From Campylobacter sp. (lineage in GTDB: Bacteria; Campylobacterota; Campylobacteria; Campylobacterales; Campylobacteraceae): a DNA stretch of 5,755 nt. Below the pieces are notes generated by a model. That model searched no databases. It was not told the DNA's origin and saw only the letters and a list, made by a program, of their open reading frames with translations. The stretch spans positions 1 to 5,755 of the forward strand of contig JAJQAF010000093.1 in assembly GCA_021203945.1 (NCBI GenBank), written 5' to 3'. This document shows, piece after piece, positions 1-5,755 of the stretch (the stretch's first letter is position 1; each line of letters opens with the position of its first letter). Made by a program: the position numbers and the translations under genes.

Positions 1-1
1 T

Positions 2-1693
2 TCGTTTTGCGGAGAATGCACGAGCGTTTGCCCGGTAGGAGCGCTTGTAAGCTCAGATTTTCAATACTCTTCAAACGTCTGGGAGCTATCCAAAATCCCC
101 GCCGCAAATCCGCACTCCAGCGATTGCGAGCTTATTTATTACGAGGTCAAACCGAAGAGTATAAGCGACAGACGAGAGAAAATTTACCGCGTTACGAACG
201 ATTTTCATTTCGGCGAGATAAATACGGCGGCGCGATACGGCTTTGATTTTCACAATGAAAACGCTAATAAAAACGAAGAGAAATTTAACGAGATAGCGCA
301 AGCCTTTAAAAACGGCGAGATAAAAAATATAAAATTTAATAGCTTCATAACAAACGAGGAGGCTCTAATTTTAGAGCGTTTGCGTGAAAAATTCGATCTA
401 AGCTTGCTAAATAACGAAGCACGCGCTTATAGCGAATTTTTAAAAGAATTTTCAAAATTTAGCGGCGAGAGCCTTTATAACGGGGATTACGAAAGTATCG
501 TAAATGCCGATTTTATAGTGGTTGCAGGTAGTTTTTTAAGATACGACAGCCCGAATACGAGCTATAAGCTCAATAACGCGCTTACCATAAACAAGGCGAG
601 CGGACTGTATTTTCACGCGCTATCCGACGCAATCGTTAAAAACTACTCTAAAAATTTCGACGTTATAACCCATAAAATAGGTCAAGAAAAGCAAATTTTA
701 CTCTTTCTCTTACGAAAATTCGGGCAAAATTTACCCCAAGAGCTTAAGCTTGGTCAAGATAGTCTTGATTTGGACGAGGAGAGATTTGAGACGTTAAGAG
801 CGGATAAGGAAAATTTGACCCTAATTATCGGCGAGGATTTTTACCTGTCCGAAGATGCGAAAGAGCTTGCGGAATTAGCGGGACTGGTTCAAAAATACAC
901 GAAATTTAAGCTTATTTTAATCCCGCCTTGCACGAATTCGCTGGGAGTAGCTAAAATTTGCACGCTTAGCGACAAGCCTCAAAACGGCAAAACTCTCGGC
1001 TATAACGAGGACGGCGACTTTAAATTTAGCGTATTCGGCGGCGATATGGACGCCGGAGCGTTAAATCAGCAAGAGGGCACATTTACTAGCATAAATAAGA
1101 TCGTAGTGCCGACAAACGCGGCTTTAAGGCACGACGGATATTTTCTAAACGACCTCGCAAATGAGCTGGGCTTGCACGCTCGCTACACGATCGACTACAC
1201 GCCGCAGCTTCCCAAAAGTGCGGGCTTTAAAGAGGTAGATTTCGACGATTTGCAAAATTTTTACGACAATGCAGGAAATGCTCATCGAGGATATGCTCTT
1301 GAAAGCTTTAAACTAAAAGCGCAAGGTAGCGTAAATATCGACTCTAAGGATGTTAAAATTTCGCAAGAGGATGATGAAATTTACATTTACAGAGCAAACC
1401 CTATACGTCAATTTTCAAAATTTACAAATCGCGCAAAGCTGTTAAACGAGACCGGCGCGCTTTACGCCGGCGAAGGATTTTTAGCTAAATTTCAGCTTGC
1501 GCCCAACGATAGCGTAATCATAAAAAAAGATGAATTTCAAATCGGAATTTCAGTCGAAACGGATAAAAATTTAGACGGCGAATGCGCCTATATAGGCGAT
1601 TTTGACGAGAAAATACAAATAGATAAAATTTTCCGAGGCGGACGTTTCGCAAAGGTTAAAATTCTAAAAAGAGGCGAGAGAGGCGGGCAATGA
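2..1693 (+). CDS. nuoG: NADH-quinone oxidoreductase subunit G, 3' part (5' end outside window)
   Basis: This is the C-terminal 563 residues of the large Fe-S subunit of complex I, in the peripheral arm on the cytoplasmic side. The frame is open from the first bases, so the gene begins upstream; a TTG at 380 is internal and not a start. Fragment residues 3-15 (CGECTSVCPVGAL) match the end of the N4 cluster domain. They are followed by W27-E28-L29 and then the molybdopterin-oxidoreductase-like domain, which in NuoG is structural and holds no molybdenum cofactor. Residues 355-360 (NQQEGT) and the following VVPTNAAL are the typical NuoG QEGT region. The N7 4Fe-4S motif is degenerate: where relatives have CxxCxxxC, this protein has NPHSSDC (36-42), one residue shorter and with a single Cys. 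The fourth N7 Cys before RYGFDF is also gone. With about 230 missing N-terminal residues the total would be near 790-820, normal for the family. The stop overlaps the nuoH start. The identification is firm. Confidence 0.95.
   Translation, partial: SFCGECTSVCPVGALVSSDFQYSSNVWELSKIPAANPHSSDCELIYYEVKPKSISDRREKIYRVTNDFHFGEINTAARYGFDFHNENANKNEEKFNEIAQAFKNGEIKNIKFNSFITNEEALILERLREKFDLSLLNNEARAYSEFLKEFSKFSGESLYNGDYESIVNADFIVVAGSFLRYDSPNTSYKLNNALTINKASGLYFHALSDAIVKNYSKNFDVITHKIGQEKQILLFLLRKFGQNLPQELKLGQDSLDLDEERFETLRADKENLTLIIGEDFYLSEDAKELAELAGLVQKYTKFKLILIPPCTNSLGVAKICTLSDKPQNGKTLGYNEDGDFKFSVFGGDMDAGALNQQEGTFTSINKIVVPTNAALRHDGYFLNDLANELGLHARYTIDYTPQLPKSAGFKEVDFDDLQNFYDNAGNAHRGYALESFKLKAQGSVNIDSKDVKISQEDDEIYIYRANPIRQFSKFTNRAKLLNETGALYAGEGFLAKFQLAPNDSVIIKKDEFQIGISVETDKNLDGECAYIGDFDEKIQIDKIFRGGRFAKVKILKRGERGGQ
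1452..1470 (+). repeat. GC-rich inverted repeat near the end of nuoG
   Basis: CCGGCG and CGCCGG flank a seven-base loop, giving a six-pair GC stem inside nuoG codons. A short T run follows a few bases later (1478-1482), but the A and G bases between make it a weak terminator candidate, and the site is in mid-gene. It is most likely incidental, with a small chance of a pausing role. Confidence 0.4.
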
Positions 1694-2667
1694 GCGAAAC
1701 GGTATTTTTTATAGTCGAAACCGTAGTAAAAGCCGTTGTGATACTTGCCGTAATGGCGTCTCTTGCGGGTCTTGCCACTTATGCCGAGCGCAAAGTTCTA
1801 GCCTATATGCAGCGCCGCATTGGCCCTGATATGGTCGGACCCGTCGGGATTTTGCAGATAGCGGCCGACATGATCAAGCTTTTTACCAAAGAGGACATCG
1901 TGCCGGCGAATGCAAATCGCTTCATCTTTCTTATCGCACCGCTTATTTCGGCGGTAGCGGCATTTGCGGCACTAGCGCCGATTCCGTTTTTACCTGAATT
2001 TGAGCTGTTCGGGCGCACGATCAGACCTATACTCGCGGATATAAACGTAGGCATACTTTACGTAATGGGAGCGACGGCGGTTTGCGTATTTTCACCGCTA
2101 ACGGCGGGGCTTGCCGGCTATAATAAATATTCTCTTATCGGAGCGGCTCGCGCCGTAATGCAACTCATAAGCTTCGAGGTCGTTTCTGGGCTTGCGCTGC
2201 TTGGCGTCGTTATGATCACGGGTTCGCTCTCGCTTGTAGATATAAATAACTATCAAAAAGGAATTTTCGGCTGGTTTATATTCAAACAGCCTTTAGCTTT
2301 CGTTTTATTCGTGATGGCGAGCTTTGTCGAGTGTAACCGCACGCCGTTTTGCTTAACGGAGAACGAAACGGAGATCGTCGCGGGCTACGGCACGGAATAT
2401 AGCGGTATGCGCTGGGCGATGTTTTTTATCGGCGAATACACTAATATGATAGCCTCCAGTATCGTAATAACGCTTATATTTTTAGGCGGATTTAACTCGT
2501 TTTGGTTTATTCCGGGCGGGCTGATGATGATACTTAAGGCAAGTTGCGTATTTTTCTTTTTTCTTTGGGCGCGCGCCGCATGGCCGCACGTTAGACCCGA
2601 TCAGCTCATAGCGCTTTGCTGGAAAGTTTTACTGCATCTGGCGCTTGCAAACGTTATGATGACGTGA
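1690..2667 (+). CDS. nuoH: NADH-quinone oxidoreductase subunit H
   Basis: NuoH (325 residues, the usual family length) is the membrane subunit that docks the peripheral arm and forms much of the quinone-binding channel. About eight hydrophobic helices are visible. Signature stretches are AERK (residues 32-35), RRIGPDMVGP (42-51), the AADMIKLFTKED segment (58-69), ARAVMQLISFE ending in the conserved Glu163, and the acidic loop from Glu214 through TPFCLTENETE to EYSGM (236-240). The near-C-terminal RPDQLIALCWK (302-312) is also typical. Loop glutamates 224, 226 and 228 are retained, but the usual PFD is PFC here (Cys221), and the following Pro-Glu-Ala-Glu is Thr-Glu-Asn-Glu. The ATG at 1690 overlaps the nuoG stop as ATGA and has GAGAGAGG just upstream (1676-1683), which supports this start and translational coupling to nuoG. 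Confidence 0.97.
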   Translation: MSETVFFIVETVVKAVVILAVMASLAGLATYAERKVLAYMQRRIGPDMVGPVGILQIAADMIKLFTKEDIVPANANRFIFLIAPLISAVAAFAALAPIPFLPEFELFGRTIRPILADINVGILYVMGATAVCVFSPLTAGLAGYNKYSLIGAARAVMQLISFEVVSGLALLGVVMITGSLSLVDINNYQKGIFGWFIFKQPLAFVLFVMASFVECNRTPFCLTENETEIVAGYGTEYSGMRWAMFFIGEYTNMIASSIVITLIFLGGFNSFWFIPGGLMMILKASCVFFFFLWARAAWPHVRPDQLIALCWKVLLHLALANVMMT

Positions 2668-2690
2668 ATTTTTTTGATTTGATGTAAAAA
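2668..2690 (+). other. nuoH-nuoI spacer, AT-rich, no clear ribosome-binding site
   Basis: This is the only gap of more than one base between genes in the window. It holds a run of seven or more T, then an ATG directly followed by TAA (2682-2687) in the nuoI reading frame, then AAA and the nuoI ATG. No AGGAG-like sequence is present. It is too short for a separate gene, and the T run has no GC-rich stem before it that would suggest a terminator. Initiation of nuoI may rely on ribosomes finishing nuoH or on the unstructured AT-rich context; this is inference. Confidence 0.6.
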
Positions 2691-3401
2691 ATGGCGGATA
2701 AAAAATATATTTTACTTGACGAACGAGTGAAGGTCGTTACGAATTTCGATAAATTTAAGCGTTTTGTATCACGCACCTTTAAAGGTGAGCTTTTTACGGG
2801 GCTTTGGGTGGTTTTACACGAGATGATATTCGCAAAATCGCACACTTTAAAATATCCTATGCAAAAGCTTGAGCTTAACCCGAGATACCGAGGCGTGCAT
2901 AGATTAATGAAATTTATGGATAGCAAAAACGAGCGATGTATCGGATGCGGACTATGCGAGAAAATTTGCGTTAGCAACTGCATAGCGATGCAAACCTATC
3001 CGGGCAAAGACGGGCGAAAACTCGTTGGTAATTATTCGATAAATTTAGGAAGATGCGTATATTGCGGATTTTGCGCGGACGTTTGCCCCGAGCTTGCTAT
3101 CGTGCACGGCGGCGAATACGAGTTTGCAAGCGAACAAAGAGCCTATTTCGGCATGAAAGACGACTTTTTGACAAAAAACAAAAAACTAAGCGAGCAAACG
3201 GAATTTCAAGGATACGGAAGCTTACCTATAAACGCCGACGAGCTCGTAAAAGAAAATCCGAATGCCTATATTGAGGAAAATCTTGCAAGCGAACAAGCAA
3301 GCAAAACGGATAAAATTTTATCCGACGAAATTTCTAATAAACCGCATTTGAAGCAAAATTTAAACGCGCTAAAAATGCAAGAGGAGAGCCCGAATGTATG
3401 A
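2691..3401 (+). CDS. nuoI: NADH-quinone oxidoreductase subunit I, two 4Fe-4S clusters
   Basis: NuoI is the 8-iron ferredoxin-like subunit that carries clusters N6a and N6b and passes electrons towards N2 and quinone at the membrane junction. Two CxxCxxCxxxC motifs are complete: Cys83, 86, 89, 93 and Cys122, 125, 128, 132, spaced 39 residues apart as in other NuoI proteins. The first motif ends in Cys-Val rather than Cys-Pro, with an extra Cys97 four residues on. An amphipathic N-terminal segment around residues 25-45 (ending [11 protein letters not shown]) fits the membrane-surface helix. At 236 residues it is longer than the roughly 180 of E. coli. Much of the excess is a hydrophilic tail after about residue 165, rich in Glu, Lys, Asn, Ser and Ala and without recognisable motifs. 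The start is fixed by an in-frame TAA at 2685-2687, two codons upstream of ATG 2691. No clear Shine-Dalgarno precedes it. The stop lies inside nuoJ (8-nt overlap). Confidence 0.96.
   Translation: MADKKYILLDERVKVVTNFDKFKRFVSRTFKGELFTGLWVVLHEMIFAKSHTLKYPMQKLELNPRYRGVHRLMKFMDSKNERCIGCGLCEKICVSNCIAMQTYPGKDGRKLVGNYSINLGRCVYCGFCADVCPELAIVHGGEYEFASEQRAYFGMKDDFLTKNKKLSEQTEFQGYGSLPINADELVKENPNAYIEENLASEQASKTDKILSDEISNKPHLKQNLNALKMQEESPNV
3307..3324. repeat. 18-bp perfect palindrome inside nuoI
   Basis: The sequence reads CGGATAAAA followed directly by its exact reverse complement TTTTATCCG. It lies in the coding DNA of the hydrophilic NuoI tail (codons for Thr-Asp-Lys-Ile-Leu-Ser-Asp). With no unpaired centre it would make a poor RNA hairpin but could be a symmetrical protein-binding site or a chance product of AAA-ATT-TTA codon runs. 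No function is claimed. Confidence 0.6.
3381..3386 (+). promoter_or_regulatory. Ribosome-binding site of nuoJ
   Basis: GAGGAG lies seven bases before ATG 3394, inside the last codons of nuoI. It settles the nuoJ start at 3394 rather than the out-of-frame ATG at 3398 and fits coupled translation across the 8-nt nuoI/nuoJ overlap. Confidence 0.75.
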
Positions 3402-3927
3402 AGCCGTCGCATTTTATCTGTTTAGCTCTCTAAGCCTTGCATGCTTGGGTGTAAGCGTGTTTAGCAAAAACGTACTTCACGCGATGAGTGCGCTTGCGGG
3501 CGGTATGATATTTATCTCCGCGCTGTTTTTCTTGCTAGGCGCGGAATTTTTAGGCGTCGTTCAGATCATCGTATATACGGGTGCGGTAATGGTTCTTTAC
3601 GGTTTTAGTATGATGTTTTTTGACGTGAGTCACAATGTGAATGAAAACCATTCGGTAGTCTCGCAACGCCTTATATACACGTTAAGCGTATTTATCGCGC
3701 TACTTTTGATAATCGTTTTTTCAGCTCCGCTTATAGCTCAAAATTTAGCGGGCGAACAGAGCTTACAAGAGTTAGGAAATATCGAGCTCATCGGGCTTAT
3801 GCTATTTAGCAAATACCTAATAGCGTTTGAACTGACCGCGATCATGCTACTTGTCGCAATGGTAGCGGGTATCGTGCTGGTGCATAAAAATATGGATGCG
3901 CAAAGCAATATAGAGGAAATTTTATGA
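3394..3927 (+). CDS. nuoJ: NADH-quinone oxidoreductase subunit J
   Basis: NuoJ (177 residues) is a five-helix membrane subunit, the bacterial counterpart of mitochondrial ND6, packed between NuoH and NuoK. Its third helix region links the quinone site to the proton channels. The diagnostic stretch is [20 protein letters not shown] (residues 50-69), containing Glu51 and the YTGAVMVL core in which family members have a pi-bulge. The last helix carries [21 protein letters not shown] (142-162), also characteristic, with Glu146. The loop at roughly residues 77-92 and the segment at 115-130 are polar. The start at 3394 is supported by a strong GAGGAG at 3381-3386, seven bases upstream, and by overlap with the nuoI end; another ATG at 3398 is in a different frame. 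The stop overlaps nuoK as ATGA. Confidence 0.95.
   Translation: MYEAVAFYLFSSLSLACLGVSVFSKNVLHAMSALAGGMIFISALFFLLGAEFLGVVQIIVYTGAVMVLYGFSMMFFDVSHNVNENHSVVSQRLIYTLSVFIALLLIIVFSAPLIAQNLAGEQSLQELGNIELIGLMLFSKYLIAFELTAIMLLVAMVAGIVLVHKNMDAQSNIEEIL
3912..3917 (+). promoter_or_regulatory. Ribosome-binding site of nuoK
   Basis: AGAGGA lies six bases before ATG 3924, within the end of nuoJ. It supports initiation at the ATGA overlap. Confidence 0.65.
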
Positions 3928-4226
3928 TTACGCTTTCACATTATCTAATCGTCGCCGCACTGATGTTTGTTTTGGGGCTTATCGGCATTATGAAGCGAAA
4001 TAATCTTATCATGCTGTTTTTCTCAAGCGAAATTTTGCTTAACGCCGCAAACGTCGCATTGGCTGCGATCTCTAAATTTTATAACGATATGACGGGGCAA
4101 ATTTTTGCGTTTTTTATAATCGCCGTAGCGGCTAGCGAGGTCGCGGTCGGACTTGGGCTTTTGGTGCTTTGGTATAAAAAGACGGGCTCGATCGAACTAA
4201 ACTCAATGAACAATATGAGGAGCTAG
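3924..4226 (+). CDS. nuoK: NADH-quinone oxidoreductase subunit K
   Basis: NuoK (100 residues, exactly the usual length) is a three-helix membrane subunit, counterpart of mitochondrial ND4L and related to MrpC of Na+/H+ antiporters. It takes part in proton translocation. Both conserved buried acidic residues are present: Glu36 in the second helix (SSEILLNAANVAL) and Glu72 in the third (AVAASEVAVGLGLLV), at the same numbering as the E. coli residues known to be needed for activity. The short first cytoplasmic loop contains KRNNLI (24-29), as expected. The start overlaps the nuoJ stop as ATGA and is preceded by AGAGGA (3912-3917). The gene ends one base before nuoL, and its last codons supply the nuoL ribosome-binding site. 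Confidence 0.97.
   Translation: MITLSHYLIVAALMFVLGLIGIMKRNNLIMLFFSSEILLNAANVALAAISKFYNDMTGQIFAFFIIAVAASEVAVGLGLLVLWYKKTGSIELNSMNNMRS
4216..4221 (+). promoter_or_regulatory. Ribosome-binding site of nuoL
   Basis: GAGGAG lies six bases before ATG 4228, within the final codons of nuoK. It is a near-consensus site at good spacing and fixes the start of a gene whose 3' end is outside the window. Confidence 0.75.
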
Positions 4227-4227
4227 G

Positions 4228-5755
4228 ATGTCGCTATTTTGCATATCTTTATTTTGTCCGCTGATTAGCTCCGCTTTTGCCGGACTATTTTCACACGCTA
4301 AAAGGTTAAATTTTATCGGGCTTATTTGTTCGCTTTTAATACTTTGTAGCGCGACGACTTCGCTCATGCAAGCGATGATGGTTTTTGACGGCGCGCCGAT
4401 AACAATTTCCCTAGCCGATTTCATTAGCGTTAGCGGATTAAACGTAAATTTCGGCTTTGTCATAGACGCCGTAAGCGCCGTGATGATGTGCGTCGTAGGC
4501 GTAGTTTCAACGATCGTTCATATATATTCGATCGGCTATATGGGCAAGGACGAGGGTTTTAATCGCTACTTTAGCTATCTTGGTTTTTTTGTTTTTTGTA
4601 TGATGTTTTTGATTACGAGCGATAATTTCGTCGGGCTTTTCATCGGTTGGGAGGGCGTCGGGCTTAGTTCATGGCTATTGATCGGCTTTTGGTATAAAAA
4701 ATTTAGTGCAAATGCCGCCGCAAACGAAGCTTTTATAATGAACAGGATTGCCGATCTGGGTATGTTGCTCGGCATATTTTTTATATTCGCCCAATTCGGC
4801 TCGCTTAAATTTAGCGACGTTTTCATACACGCGCCGAACGCAAACGCTCATGCGCTAAATTTCATAGCGGCGTTTTTATTTATAGGCGCCATGGGTAAGA
4901 GTGCGCAATTTCCATTTCACACGTGGTTGGCAAACGCCATGGAAGGTCCTACGCCCGTCTCCGCGCTCATTCACGCGGCTACAATGGTGACCGCCGGCGT
5001 TTATCTGGTCGTTAGAGCGAACGCTATATTTGCGCTTACGCCTGAAATTTCAGCGTTTATCGCCTATCTTGGTGCATTTGTAGCTGTATTTGCCGCATCT
5101 ATCGCGCTGGTTCATAACGATTTAAAAAAGATCATCGCTTATTCTACGCTCTCGCAGCTTGGATATATGTTCGTCGCCGCAGGGCTTGGGGCGTATTGGG
5201 TGGCGCTTTTTCACCTAATGACGCACGCCTTTTTCAAATCGCTTCTGTTTTTAGGAGCGGGCAACGTAATGCACGCGATGAACGACGAATTAGACATCAA
5301 AAAAATGGGCGGACTTTATAAGTATATGAAATTTTCAGCGATTTTAATGCTAATAGGTTCCGTCGCACTATCTGGATTTTATCCGTTTGCAGGCTTTTTT
5401 TCGAAGGATAAAATTTTAGAGGTAGCCTTTGCAAAAGACGCTTTTGCGATATGGTTTATCTTGCTCATAGGTGCGATAATGACGGCGTTTTATAGCTTTA
5501 GACTGATAATGCTTGTATTTTTCGGCGAGTCTAAATTTAATCATCATCCCCACGAAGCTAAAAATTTTATGCTCGTAGCAATGGGCATACTTGGGATTTT
5601 GGCGCTGATTTCGGGCTGGTTTGGAACCGATTTAAAAATCTTTTTATTCTCCGTTTTACCGAAATTCGAACTAAATTTAAAGCACGAAACGGAAGTTACG
5701 CTCATTTTGCTTACTTTAGCGCTAATCGCTCTTTGCTCGCTGTTTGCGATATATG
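4228..5755 (+). CDS. nuoL: NADH-quinone oxidoreductase subunit L, 5' part (3' end outside window)
   Basis: NuoL is the distal antiporter-like proton-pumping subunit (mitochondrial ND5, MrpA family). The frame is open from ATG 4228 to the window edge, giving 509 residues of an expected ~600. The final helices and the long lateral helix are therefore not seen. Proton-path residues match E. coli NuoL: Glu142 in GWEGVGLSSW (E. coli E144), Lys224 in AMGKSAQFP (K229), His249 in ALIHAATMVTAG (H254), His333 and Lys337 in THAFFKSLLF (K342), and Lys393-Asp394 in FFSKD (K399-D400). The HNDLKKIIAYSTLSQLGYM stretch (296-314) is a hallmark of this family. The motif often written KAF...NR..D reads NEAFIMNRIAD here (Glu167 in the usual Lys position). 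A GAGGAG at 4216-4221 sits six bases before the start, within the end of nuoK, which ends one base earlier. nuoM and nuoN would be expected downstream. Confidence 0.96.
   Translation, partial: MSLFCISLFCPLISSAFAGLFSHAKRLNFIGLICSLLILCSATTSLMQAMMVFDGAPITISLADFISVSGLNVNFGFVIDAVSAVMMCVVGVVSTIVHIYSIGYMGKDEGFNRYFSYLGFFVFCMMFLITSDNFVGLFIGWEGVGLSSWLLIGFWYKKFSANAAANEAFIMNRIADLGMLLGIFFIFAQFGSLKFSDVFIHAPNANAHALNFIAAFLFIGAMGKSAQFPFHTWLANAMEGPTPVSALIHAATMVTAGVYLVVRANAIFALTPEISAFIAYLGAFVAVFAASIALVHNDLKKIIAYSTLSQLGYMFVAAGLGAYWVALFHLMTHAFFKSLLFLGAGNVMHAMNDELDIKKMGGLYKYMKFSAILMLIGSVALSGFYPFAGFFSKDKILEVAFAKDAFAIWFILLIGAIMTAFYSFRLIMLVFFGESKFNHHPHEAKNFMLVAMGILGILALISGWFGTDLKIFLFSVLPKFELNLKHETEVTLILLTLALIALCSLFAIY

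Noticed and set aside
7..246. Forward 79-codon open frame rich in Arg
   Set aside because: It runs through the nuoG frame, which is open and encodes the recognisable CPVGAL segment. The Arg-rich product is what an out-of-frame reading of these codons gives, and no ribosome-binding site is seen.
380..382. TTG at 380 as the start of nuoG or of a shorter gene
   Set aside because: The same frame is open back to base 2 and encodes conserved NuoG sequence, so this is an internal Leu codon.
1803..2054. Minus-strand open frame opposite nuoH
   Set aside because: It is antisense to the strongly conserved nuoH core. The Ser/Ala/Ile-rich product matches nothing recognisable.
2668..2690. T run after nuoH as a transcription terminator
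   Set aside because: No stem-loop precedes the T run, and the downstream genes belong to the same complex and operon.
2654..2983. 109-codon open frame on the minus strand
   Set aside because: It lies opposite the end of nuoH and the first half of nuoI, which has two intact cluster motifs. It shows no recognisable domain or ribosome-binding site.
4203..4826. Minus-strand open frames (4203-4463 and 4575-4826) opposite nuoL
   Set aside because: nuoL reads through with all family residues intact on the + strand. The reverse frames have no recognisable product.
1..5755. A novel defence, mobile or biosynthetic system
   Set aside because: All of the sequence apart from a 23-nt spacer and a single base is occupied by six recognisable complex I genes in their standard order. 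No foreign gene, repeat array, insertion or composition break was seen.

Overview
The window is an internal piece of a respiratory complex I (nuo, NADH-dehydrogenase-type) operon. It is read entirely on the + strand and carries, in order, the 3' part of nuoG, complete nuoH, nuoI, nuoJ and nuoK, and the 5' part of nuoL. The window edges cut both outer genes. Protein motifs, the AT-leaning base composition with frequent AAATTT/AAAATTT words, and the Campylobacter-like character of the proteins point to an epsilonproteobacterium (Campylobacterota), most likely Campylobacter. The moderately high GC for that genus would fit one of the oral or intestinal species with mid-40s % GC, but that placement is inference. 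I could not run a search.

Layout: 2-1693 nuoG (C-terminal 563 residues); 1690-2667 nuoH (ATGA overlap with nuoG); a 23-nt AT-rich spacer; 2691-3401 nuoI; 3394-3927 nuoJ (8-nt overlap); 3924-4226 nuoK (ATGA overlap); 4228-5755 nuoL (1-nt gap, runs off the window). Coding density is essentially 100 percent. No tRNA, rRNA, insertion sequence, CRISPR array, promoter or terminator is evident, and there is no gene-free stretch of 300 bases. One transcript with coupled translation is the natural reading.

How the genes work together: NuoG and NuoI are parts of the peripheral arm that passes electrons through Fe-S clusters to quinone. NuoH forms the quinone-side membrane channel at the junction between the arms. 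NuoJ and NuoK carry the proton-relay residues next to it, and NuoL is the distal antiporter-like proton pump. In Campylobacter jejuni and Helicobacter pylori the usual NADH-binding NuoE/NuoF pair is reported to be replaced by unrelated small proteins, so the electron donor may be a flavodoxin or ferredoxin rather than NADH. Those genes would lie upstream of this window and cannot be judged here.

The most notable sequence-level points are: loss of the N7 cluster cysteines in NuoG, together with extra cysteines beside its N4 ligand; a Cys in place of the usual Asp in the conserved acidic quinone-side loop of NuoH; a C-terminal tail on NuoI with an 18-bp perfect palindrome in its coding DNA; and a nuoI start without a visible Shine-Dalgarno, preceded by an in-frame ATG-TAA. 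I see no evidence for a previously undescribed system; this is a conserved housekeeping region.
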